Part shown: positions 7,922 through 14,457 of the stretch, piece after piece
How the letters are laid out: every line of letters begins with the position of its first letter
Position numbering within the stretch: the stretch's first letter is position 1
DNA from: Chloroflexota bacterium
GTDB lineage: Bacteria; Chloroflexota; Dormibacteria; CF-121
NCBI GenBank assembly: GCA_005880605.1
Contig: VBIS01000028.1
Span: forward strand, 1 to 34,814
Length of the DNA stretch: 34,814 bases
Direction: 5' to 3'
Position numbers and translations under genes: made by a program
The notes under the pieces: model-generated
Database searches by the model: none
What the model was told of the DNA's origin: nothing
What the model saw: only the letters and a program-made list of their open reading frames with translations

Positions 7922-8839
7922 GTGCAGCCGGCTGACGCACCACAGCGTCCAACCGTGACCCGCCGGCGCTCCTGGCTGCTGCCGTCGTTGGTCGGCGGGT
8001 ACCTGGCGGTCGTGACCCTGTTCATGGTCTTCGTCCTCCACCTGTCGGTCTCGCCGGAGCGTCTGCTGCTCCTGATGTTGATTGCGGCCTTGATCCTCGG
8101 GCGGGCCAGGCTGTTCCTCGCGGACTGGATCCCTTTTCTCGTTCTCTTTCTCTCCTATGAGTACCTGCGAGGCCTCAGCGGCAAACTCGGGATGCCGATC
8201 CACGACGTGACATCGCTCGAAAGGCTGATCAGTTTCGGGCAGATCCCAAACCTGCTGCTGCAGCAGGCGTTCTACCACGTGGGTCACGTGAGTTGGTATG
8301 ACATCGCCGGCACCATGTTCTATTTCCTGCACTTCGCCTTTCCGCTGGGGCTCGGGTACCTGTTCTGGATCGTCGACCGGCATACGTTTCTACGATTCTC
8401 GCGAGCGCTGATCGCGATGTCATTCGCCGCCTTCGTCTTCTACCTGTTGCTGCCGGTCGCCCCGCCCTGGAAAGCCGTGCCCGGTGTGATCAAGATCATC
8501 GATCACACCCTGCCGAGCTTCACCGACATCCCTGGTATTCCGGTTCCCGCCACCGTTTACCACTGGCTCACGCCCAACCAGTACGCCGCGATGCCGTCCT
8601 TACACGCGGCCTACCCATTTCTCGGTGCATTGTTCGCCGTGCGCCTGTGGGGACGCCGCGCGTGGTGGACCCTCGCCTACACCGTCTGCGTCTGGCTCAG
8701 CATCGTCTACCTTGGCGAGCACTACGTGGTCGACATCATCGGCGGCGTCGTCTTCGCCCTGGCCGTCTTCTTCGGCGAAGACGCGTTCACGACCTGGTGG
8801 CACAAACGAACTGTCAGGACCGCCAGATCTTTTTCATGA
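7922..8839 (+). CDS. PAP2-superfamily integral membrane phosphatase/phosphotransferase
   Basis: The protein has about six membrane helices and the three-part PAP2 active site as found in the inositolphosphotransferase-like branch: PPW before PGVIK, then AAMPSLHAAYPFLGAL (catalytic His), and LGEHYVVDIIGGVVFAL (second His and Asp). Such enzymes remove or transfer phosphate on lipid-linked substrates at the membrane. The length (305 residues) is normal. The GTG has no Shine-Dalgarno, but a TAAGCT hexamer lies 12 bases upstream (7910-7915), which fits a leaderless start; a GTG at 7955 is an alternative. The 3' end overlaps the convergent yvcK gene by 26 bases. The substrate cannot be told from sequence. 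Confidence 0.85.
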   Translation: MQPADAPQRPTVTRRRSWLLPSLVGGYLAVVTLFMVFVLHLSVSPERLLLLMLIAALILGRARLFLADWIPFLVLFLSYEYLRGLSGKLGMPIHDVTSLERLISFGQIPNLLLQQAFYHVGHVSWYDIAGTMFYFLHFAFPLGLGYLFWIVDRHTFLRFSRALIAMSFAAFVFYLLLPVAPPWKAVPGVIKIIDHTLPSFTDIPGIPVPATVYHWLTPNQYAAMPSLHAAYPFLGALFAVRLWGRRAWWTLAYTVCVWLSIVYLGEHYVVDIIGGVVFALAVFFGEDAFTTWWHKRTVRTARSFS

Positions 8840-10145
8840 TGGCCCGAGCCAGCTTGTCGGGGTCGTGATGCGTTGAGATCCGCGGGTTGACGACGTCGAC
8901 GAGGACGGCATGGATGCTGCGCTGGTTGACCGTGGCCGGGTCGTAGACGACCCGCTTGATGCCGGCCGTCTGGGCCGACGACGGCAGTGGGAAGTTGTTG
9001 TTGCTGTTGACCACCACGAAGTCGAAGATGTTCGTCCCCAGGTGGTTCTCGATGGCCTTGAGGTGGTCGCTGACACGGAAATAGTCCGTCTCGCCCGGCT
9101 GGGTCGCAACGTTGCAGATGAAGACCTTGATCGCGGGCGAGGCTTTCAGTGCCTCCGCCATCCCGTCGACGACCAGGTTGGGCAGGATGCTGGTGTAGAG
9201 GCTGCCCGGGCCGACGGTGATCATTTCGGCGTTGAGGATCGCCTCTTCGGCTTCGGGGTTGATCGTGGACTCGGGTTGCAGGAAGACTCGCTTGATGGCG
9301 GTCGCCGTGGCCACCGCGCCGTGACCGTCACCATTGCCGGCGCCGTTGCCGTTGCCGTGGGGAATGGTCGACTCGCCGATGCGGGTCTCACCGTCGGCCA
9401 TCTCCGCGATCAGCGTCACGTCGCGTAATGTCGACGGGACGATCTGGCCGCGAACGGCGAGGACGCGGCCGGACTCCCGGATGGCGTGCTCGAAGTCGCC
9501 CGTGATTTCGGCCATCGCCATGATGAACAGGTTGCCGAAGGAGTGCCCGTTCAAGCTGCCTTCCTTGAAGCGGTGCTGGAAGAGCGTGGTCATCAAGGGC
9601 TCGACGTCGGCCAGCGCCGTGATGCACTGCCGGAAGTCACCGGGAGGCAGAATGCGGTATTCCTTGCGGAGGCGCCCCGAGCTCCCACCGTCGTCCGCCA
9701 CCGTGACGATCGCCGTCAGGTTGCCGGTGTACTTCTTCAGGCCGCGAAGCAGGGTGGAGAGCCCGGTGCCGCCGCCCAGGGCGACCACCCGCGGCCCCTT
9801 TTGCAGGAAGCGGTAGTTGTAGATGATCTCGGAGAGGGCCCGGTCCCGACCTGGGAGGAACGGCCCGAGCACAGACTGGGTGAGCTTGTAAAGCGCGTAA
9901 AGAATGATGCTCAGCCCGAGTGCGGCAAAGAGTCCGCCCCGGACGTAGCGGGGGAGGAACTGGAGGGTCAGGTAGTAAAAGATCGCCGGAAGCCGTACGC
10001 CGGAACGGTAGAAGTTGGCCAGGGCGTACCCAATCCCAAGGCTGATCAGGACCATCCCGACCATCAGAAGGACGAGCCAACGCTTGACGTGGAGGCCGGG
10101 GGTGAACCAGCGCACCACCCGGGGGTTCATACGTAAGGGGGCCAC
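8814..10145 (-). CDS. yvcK: YvcK/CofD-like (gluconeogenesis factor) protein with N-terminal membrane anchor
   Basis: The core carries the family signature: RVVALGGGTGLSTLLRGLK, VTVADDGGSSGRLR, LPPGDFRQCI, SFGNLFIMAM, MITVGPGSLYTSILPNL and CNVATQPGETDYF. YvcK binds UDP-sugars and affects carbon metabolism and cell shape in Bacillus. Two membrane helices (about residues 20-45 and 70-90) precede the core, as in many Gram-positive and Chloroflexi versions. A low-complexity insertion HGNGNGAGNGDGHG lies at about residue 265 and is probably a surface loop. The GTG at 10145 follows an extended -10 (TGC-TAAGCT, minus strand 10164-10156) by about ten bases. ATG 10130 gives a protein five residues shorter and is equally possible. 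No rapZ/whiA neighbours are present, unlike the usual Firmicutes and Actinobacteria context. Confidence 0.9.
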   Translation of the reverse strand: MAPLRMNPRVVRWFTPGLHVKRWLVLLMVGMVLISLGIGYALANFYRSGVRLPAIFYYLTLQFLPRYVRGGLFAALGLSIILYALYKLTQSVLGPFLPGRDRALSEIIYNYRFLQKGPRVVALGGGTGLSTLLRGLKKYTGNLTAIVTVADDGGSSGRLRKEYRILPPGDFRQCITALADVEPLMTTLFQHRFKEGSLNGHSFGNLFIMAMAEITGDFEHAIRESGRVLAVRGQIVPSTLRDVTLIAEMADGETRIGESTIPHGNGNGAGNGDGHGAVATATAIKRVFLQPESTINPEAEEAILNAEMITVGPGSLYTSILPNLVVDGMAEALKASPAIKVFICNVATQPGETDYFRVSDHLKAIENHLGTNIFDFVVVNSNNNFPLPSSAQTAGIKRVVYDPATVNQRSIHAVLVDVVNPRISTHHDPDKLARAIMKKIWRS

Positions 10146-10238
10146 CGGCGCCCCAAGCTTAGCACAGCATTTTTTGAACTCATTTCAGGCGGATTTCGTT
10201 ACGTCCATAAGACCCTATTCCGGCCCCCGGAAGCGGCA

Positions 10239-10244
10239 TATAAT
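10239..10244 (+). promoter_or_regulatory. Consensus -10 hexamer TATAAT upstream of ilvE
   Basis: A perfect TATAAT lies 78 bases before the ilvE ATG in the 176-bp gap after the divergent yvcK. The -35 region is poor. An unusually strong Shine-Dalgarno, AAAAGGAGGT (10303-10312), ends nine bases before the ATG at 10322, so this gene has a conventional leader, unlike several others in the window. Confidence 0.5.
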
Positions 10245-10321
10245 CGGCCCAGGGTCTTTGGGAGCGTACGGGGCCCCAGTTCACGCCGCCTCGTGACAAG
10301 GCAAAAGGAGGTCGTCGGTCG

Positions 10322-11293
10322 ATGGCGATCAAGGCAGAGGGCGTTACCCGCGCATCCGAGGGGCGGCGGAAAGAGCAGGGGCAGTTCTGGGTTTACCTCG
10401 ACGGCGAGATCAAGCGTTACGCCGACGCCCGGGTCGGCTTGATGACCCACGCGCTGCAGTACGGGACCGGGGTCTTCGAGGGGATTCGTGGTTACTGGAG
10501 CCCTGAGCACGAGCAGCTCTTCCTCCTCAAGCTGCGGGAGCATTACCGCCGCATGCAGAACTCCGTGAAGATCCTGAAGCTCAAGATCCCGATGAGCCTG
10601 GACGAGCTCTGCGAAACCAGCATCGACCTGATTCGGCGCAACAACTTCCGTCAGGACGTCTACATCCGGCCCTTTGCATTCAAGAGTTCCGAAGAGATCG
10701 GCGTTCGTCTCCATAATCTCAAGGACTCGTTCGCCATCTACGTCACGCCCTTTGGCAACTATGTCGAAGTCGACGGCGGTATCCGCTGCATGGTGTCGAG
10801 CTGGCGGCGCATCGACGATAACGTCGCACCGGCCCGCGCCAAGATCACCGGCACCTACGTCAACTCCGCCCTCGCCAAGACCGAGGCGATGGAAAATGGG
10901 TTCGACGAGGCGATCCTGCTCACCCAGGACGGCCACGTCTGCGAAGGCAGCGCCGAGAACATCTTCCTGCTCCGCGACGGCAAGGTGTTTACGCCGCCCA
11001 CCTCCGACAACATCCTCGAAGGCCTCACCCGGCTCGCGATGATCGAGCTGCTGCGCAAGGAGCTCGACATGGAGGTCGTGGAACGCACCATCGACCGTTC
11101 CGAGCTGTACATCGCCGACGAGATCTTCCTCTGCGGAACCGGCGCCCAGATCTCGCCCGTGATCGATGTCGATCGCCGGCCGATCGGCGATGGCCAGGTG
11201 GGGCCGGTCGTCAGCCAGCTCCAGAAGCTCTACTTCGACATCGTGCGGGGACACAGCGCCAAGTACCGCAACTGGTTGACACCCGTCTACTGA
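10322..11293 (+). CDS. ilvE: Branched-chain amino acid aminotransferase (PLP fold type IV)
   Basis: IlvE performs the last step of valine, leucine and isoleucine synthesis and the first of their breakdown, exchanging the amino group with glutamate. Motifs: VGLMTHALQYGTGVFEGIRGY at the N-domain, YIRPFAFKSSEEIGV, the PLP Lys174 in APARAKITGTYVNS, GFDEAILLTQDGHVCEGSAENIFL and the FLCGTGAQISPV phosphate-binding turn. The length of 323 residues is normal for the family with a short N-terminal extension. The TATAAT and strong ribosome site upstream suggest high expression. The glycerate kinase gene follows after 31 bases on the same strand. Confidence 0.96.
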   Translation: MAIKAEGVTRASEGRRKEQGQFWVYLDGEIKRYADARVGLMTHALQYGTGVFEGIRGYWSPEHEQLFLLKLREHYRRMQNSVKILKLKIPMSLDELCETSIDLIRRNNFRQDVYIRPFAFKSSEEIGVRLHNLKDSFAIYVTPFGNYVEVDGGIRCMVSSWRRIDDNVAPARAKITGTYVNSALAKTEAMENGFDEAILLTQDGHVCEGSAENIFLLRDGKVFTPPTSDNILEGLTRLAMIELLRKELDMEVVERTIDRSELYIADEIFLCGTGAQISPVIDVDRRPIGDGQVGPVVSQLQKLYFDIVRGHSAKYRNWLTPVY

Positions 11294-11324
11294 CCGGGGC
11301 CATACCTCCACGGGTGAGGCGCTG

Positions 11325-12464
11325 ATGCGCATCGTCATCGCGCCCAATGCCTTCAAAGGGTCATTGTCCGCGCTCGAGGCGGCGACCGCGATCGGCGAGG
11401 GGATCCGCAACGCCGTGCCCGATGCAGAGCTGGTGCTGGTGCCGATTGCGGACGGCGGTGACGGCACGGTGGATGCGCTAGTGGCGGCGACGCAAGGCGA
11501 ACGACGCACGCTCCGGGTTCGCGGGCCACTGGGTGATCCGGTCGACGCCGAGTACGGACTGATCGATGGAGGGTCGACTGCGGTGATCGAAATGGCCAAG
11601 GCGGCGGGCCTCGCGCTCGTGCTCAAGGACAAACGCGATCCCCGGATCACCACCACCTACGGCGTCGGCGAGCTGTTGCAACACGCGTACGATGCGGGCG
11701 CGCGCCATTTCGTGGTCGGCATCGGAGGCAGCGCGACCAACGACGGCGGCGCCGGCATGGCGCAGGCGCTTGGTTACCACCTGCTCGACGAACGTGGTCT
11801 CGAGCTGCCTCCCGGCGGACTGGCCCTGAAGCGTTTGGCGCGGATCCACGTGGGCGGCGTCCACGCCACCTGGAAGCAAGCGGAGGTCGAGGTGGCCTGC
11901 GATGTCACCAACCCGCTGACCGGCCCGCGCGGCGCGAGCGCCGTCTACGGCCCGCAGAAGGGCGCGACGCCTGAAATGGTGGCGGAACTCGATGCCGCGC
12001 TCCATCACTTCGCCGAGATCATCCGCCGCGACCTCGGGGTGGACGTCGAGCCCTTGCCGGGTGCCGGCGCGGCGGGCGGTCTGGGTGCCGGGCTCGTCGC
12101 GTTTTTAGGCGCCCGGCTGGGGCCCGGCGCCGAGATGGTGATGGAGGCGCTGCACCTCGACGAACGCCTGACCGGCGCCCAGCTTGTGATCACCGGCGAG
12201 GGCCGCATCGATTCCCAAACGGCGCGTTTCGGGAAAGGCCCGGCCGCGGTGGCCCACCACGCGAAAAACGCGGGCATCCCGGTGGTCGCCATCGGCGGCA
12301 GCATCGCCGACGAGACCGAGCTCCGGCTACTCTTCGACGGACTCGAGGCCACCGTCGTCGAACCCAGCGCCCTCGAAGACGCGATGGCCCAGGCGCGGCC
12401 GCTGCTGGTGCGGGCGGCAACCCGCCTGATGTGGCTGGTGTTGACGGGGCGACGCCAAGCGTAA
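11325..12464 (+). CDS. Glycerate 2-kinase (GarK/GlxK family)
   Basis: The enzyme phosphorylates D-glycerate with ATP to 2-phosphoglycerate, feeding glycolysis. It opens with the family signature MRIVIAPNAFKGSLSA, followed by PIADGGDGTVDAL, TTTYGVGELL, VVGIGGSATNDGGAGMAQALG, CDVTNPLTGPRGAS, YGPQKGA, PGAGAAGGLGAGL and LVITGEGRID. All these glycine-rich and acidic elements are intact and the length (379 residues) is typical. It probably shares the ilvE transcript (31-base gap; GAGGCG just before the ATG is a modest ribosome site). No other glyoxylate or glycerate genes are nearby, so its pathway role here is not shown by context. Confidence 0.93.
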   Translation: MRIVIAPNAFKGSLSALEAATAIGEGIRNAVPDAELVLVPIADGGDGTVDALVAATQGERRTLRVRGPLGDPVDAEYGLIDGGSTAVIEMAKAAGLALVLKDKRDPRITTTYGVGELLQHAYDAGARHFVVGIGGSATNDGGAGMAQALGYHLLDERGLELPPGGLALKRLARIHVGGVHATWKQAEVEVACDVTNPLTGPRGASAVYGPQKGATPEMVAELDAALHHFAEIIRRDLGVDVEPLPGAGAAGGLGAGLVAFLGARLGPGAEMVMEALHLDERLTGAQLVITGEGRIDSQTARFGKGPAAVAHHAKNAGIPVVAIGGSIADETELRLLFDGLEATVVEPSALEDAMAQARPLLVRAATRLMWLVLTGRRQA

Positions 12465-12525
12465 GGGCCGCCCCGACCACCTAAGATCGCAGCATGCCTC
12501 ACCGCCACGACACACGCATATCATC

Positions 12526-12735
12526 ATGACGGCGCCGGCTGAGAGCGCCGGGAAGGCATCGCAGCACCGGCACCGGCTGGAGTCGCCGTTCGAGCACGAC
12601 CATCCCTCGGAGAAAGCGCGGCACCGTCACCAGCTCGGGGAGATCGAGCATGAAGAACGGGATCGCCACTGGCACGGCGTGGAGATCACGGAGATCGAGA
12701 TGACGATCGAGCCCCCGAGACGCGCTGGGGATTAG
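12526..12735 (+). CDS. Small His/Glu-rich ORF, function unknown
   Basis: A 69-codon frame sits in the 268-bp gap between glycerate kinase and the convergent sigma gene and overlaps the latter by four bases. The product is very polar, with repeated H-x-H pairs (HRH, HDH, HRHQ, HWH) and many Glu, and no membrane segment. Such composition could bind metal, but it could also be chance coding in high-GC DNA. There is no Shine-Dalgarno. A TAAGAT hexamer lies at 12482-12487, and an 11-codon frame (ATG 12494) overlaps this start as ATGA. Treat as a possible small gene only. Confidence 0.3.
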   Translation: MTAPAESAGKASQHRHRLESPFEHDHPSEKARHRHQLGEIEHEERDRHWHGVEITEIEMTIEPPRRAGD

Positions 12736-13598
12736 TGCTTGCGGTAACCGCCCTGGACGCGCCCGTCCATAAAGGAGATCTTCGGATGACGCACCTTCGA
12801 CGTCAAGCGGCGCGTGACCACGCCGGTATTGAGCTGCACGATGACATCGTTGCGTTGCAGATGCGGCGGGTTTGGATACCGCTCGGTGCAGGTGGGGCAG
12901 GAGTCGAGGTGCTGCGCCACCATCTTGCGCTGCTCCCGCCGTAGCGTCCCAGGCGGGAAGTTATCGAGGAGATAGGCGATCGTCGGGCAGCGCGTCTCTT
13001 CGGTCTGGGCCTTCCCCTCCATGAAGAGATATTCTTCCTTGAATCTCCGGCGCGCTCGGTGCAGCAGCGTTTCCACGGCGCTTTCCGAGACTTTCATTTT
13101 GCGGGCGATGTTGGCGTAGCTCAGACCCTGAAGCTCACGGAGCGTCAAAACCAACCGGTATTTCTCGGGTAAGCGGCGCGCGACCGACCAGACGGCGTCA
13201 CGCAGTTCGCTGATTTCAAGGGCGACCTCCGGGCTCTTGCGAGCGTCGCCATCCGGCACCTGAAGCACGGAGTCTTCGCTCTCTTCGTCGTCGATCTCCT
13301 GGGCTTCGGGGAACTTCTTGCGGCGCCGCAGCTCGTCGTAGCAGAGGTTGGTGGCGATTCGGTGGATCCAGGCCGAGAAGTTGAAGCTGTCGTTGATGCG
13401 GTGGATGGTCCGGAGGATCTGGAAAAAGGTCTCCTGGGTGAGATCCTCGGCCAGCTGGCGATCGCGTAGAAGCCTGAATGTCAGACCGTAGATCGCCTTG
13501 TGGTACCTGCGAAATAGCGTGTCGAAGGCGGCTACGTCGCCGCCGAGATAATCGCGTATGAGATCGAGATCCGAGGGCCCCTTGGCAACTCGCGTCAC
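12732..13598 (-). CDS. ECF-type sigma factor with fused C-terminal zinc-finger (anti-sigma-like) domain
   Basis: Sigma region 2 (about residues 25-95, with DLTQETFFQILRTI and FSAWIHRIATNLCYDELRRRKK) is joined by an acidic linker to region 4 (about 133-185, with LPEKYRLVLTLRELQGLSYANIA and SESAVETLLHRARRRFKEEY). After it comes Cys204, then His230, Cys234 and Cys237 in VAQHLDSCPTC, the layout of a zf-HC2 zinc-binding anti-sigma domain, and a basic tail of about 50 residues. Having the zinc motif on the sigma itself suggests built-in control, perhaps redox- or zinc-sensitive; this is inference. The GTG at 13598 has GGGAG a few bases upstream; an upstream TTG at 13625 is the alternative. No separate anti-sigma gene is adjacent. 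Confidence 0.88.
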   Translation of the reverse strand: MTRVAKGPSDLDLIRDYLGGDVAAFDTLFRRYHKAIYGLTFRLLRDRQLAEDLTQETFFQILRTIHRINDSFNFSAWIHRIATNLCYDELRRRKKFPEAQEIDDEESEDSVLQVPDGDARKSPEVALEISELRDAVWSVARRLPEKYRLVLTLRELQGLSYANIARKMKVSESAVETLLHRARRRFKEEYLFMEGKAQTEETRCPTIAYLLDNFPPGTLRREQRKMVAQHLDSCPTCTERYPNPPHLQRNDVIVQLNTGVVTRRLTSKVRHPKISFMDGRVQGGYRKH

Positions 13599-13667
13599 TA
13601 CTGTCTCCCACCCCGGACTCGGCAAAATCGTTCGACGAGAGGTCTCTCCCGCCGAGTCGCGCGGCGA

Positions 13668-13676
13668 ATCATAGCA
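13668..13676 (-). promoter_or_regulatory. Extended -10 element for the sigma-factor gene
   Basis: The minus strand reads TGC-TATGAT about 70 bases before the GTG at 13598. The -35 is poor, as usual for extended -10 promoters. The position in the 209-bp divergent gap supports it. Confidence 0.4.
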
Positions 13677-13770
13677 CCCAGTCTTGCGCTGATTGCACGC
13701 CTCAGCGACGCAATTTCCAACTTTGTCACACGGCCGCGACCTTTTCGCAGGAGTTCCGCAAACGGCTCGT

Positions 13771-13776
13771 TATAAT
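13771..13776 (+). promoter_or_regulatory. Consensus -10 hexamer TATAAT for the DUF/SHOCT gene
   Basis: TATAAT lies 37 bases before the ATG at 13808. A GAGGG ribosome site (13797-13801) is well spaced. No clear -35 is seen at 16-18 bp. Confidence 0.45.
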
Positions 13777-13807
13777 GCCGCTGACGTCACCTTCACGAGG
13801 GCCAAAA

Positions 13808-14389
13808 ATGGGTAGTCCCCAGGCTGGAAAAGCCACCACCGTCACAGTCCGGTTTCTTGACGACGAGATCATGGAAGGCCAGGTCGGCGCGGTTGACCTG
13901 GACCAGCCGAACATCGAGCTCGAGATGCCGGACGACGGCAGCAACAATGAGCGTGCCCTCATCCCGTTGCCCTCGATCAAGCGCATCACCCTCACCGCCG
14001 GGTCGCCGACCCCCGACGAGCAGGCGCGGGCCGGCAAGAAGGTCGCCATCCGCTTCCAGGACGGAGAAGTCCTGCGGGGCTATCTCGACGGCGAGCTGCA
14101 GCATGCCAGCCACGGGGTGACGATGCGCCTGATGACCGTGGAGAAGGATCGCATCGAAACCCTGGGCATTCCCTATACCGCCCTGAAGGCGCTCTTCTAC
14201 TTGAAGACCTGGGACACCAGGCCGATGGAGTTCGACGGCGTAAAGGATCGGCATGTAAGCAAGCGGCTTTCCTCGCCTCTCGTGGACCTGATTTCCAACA
14301 TGGGTCAGCTCGAAAAGCTCCGCAAGCGGGGCTCCATTACCGAGGGCGAATTCCAACGGAAGCGCCGCAAGATCCTCGATAACATCTAA
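13808..14389 (+). CDS. Two-repeat domain protein (DUF6982-like) with C-terminal SHOCT-like motif
   Basis: The ATG with GAGGG six bases upstream gives 193 residues. The protein has two related halves, each beginning V-x-V/I-R-F-x-D-x-E (TVTVRFLDDEIMEGQV and KVAIRFQDGEVLRGYL) and ending in a serine/leucine-lysine element (LPSIKRITL and YTALKALFYLKTWD). This pattern recalls a small beta domain annotated as DUF6982, in which a VRF-x-DG-x-x-x-x-G start is paired with an LKAVFFVK-type end; I give that from memory. The C-terminus, QLEKLRKRGSITEGEF followed by basic residues, matches the SHOCT helix-turn signature. It is soluble with no signal peptide. It is divergent from the sigma-factor gene and could be part of its response; the molecular function is unknown. 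Confidence 0.75.
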   Translation: MGSPQAGKATTVTVRFLDDEIMEGQVGAVDLDQPNIELEMPDDGSNNERALIPLPSIKRITLTAGSPTPDEQARAGKKVAIRFQDGEVLRGYLDGELQHASHGVTMRLMTVEKDRIETLGIPYTALKALFYLKTWDTRPMEFDGVKDRHVSKRLSSPLVDLISNMGQLEKLRKRGSITEGEFQRKRRKILDNI

Positions 14390-14457
14390 CACGCGGCCCT
14401 TTCCACACCGGGGGCCGCCTAAAGCTGACACGCGGCCCTTTCCACACCGGGGGCCGC
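14389..14457 (+). repeat. Tandem 30-bp hairpin-forming repeat, two copies, 39-bp period
   Basis: The 30-base unit, starting ACACGCGGCCC and ending GGGGGCCGC, is present identically at 14389-14418 and 14428-14457. Each unit can fold as GCGGCCC...GGGCCGC with a 12-base loop, so it could act as a double terminator after the upstream gene. The period of 39 is a multiple of three, and both copies are open in the frame of the following lipoprotein gene. Confidence 0.8.

Noticed and set aside
10245..10321. T-box or amino-acid attenuator in the ilvE leader
   Set aside because: The leader is under 80 bases, with no T-box sequence and no leader peptide rich in Ile/Leu/Val codons.
10199..11656. Antisense open frame (485 codons) opposite ilvE and glycerate kinase
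   Set aside because: Both sense genes are strongly conserved; the antisense text has no recognisable domain and spans the ilvE promoter.
14389..14457. Possible CRISPR repeats
   Set aside because: Only two copies, with a 9-base spacer and strong internal hairpins; no cas genes nearby.
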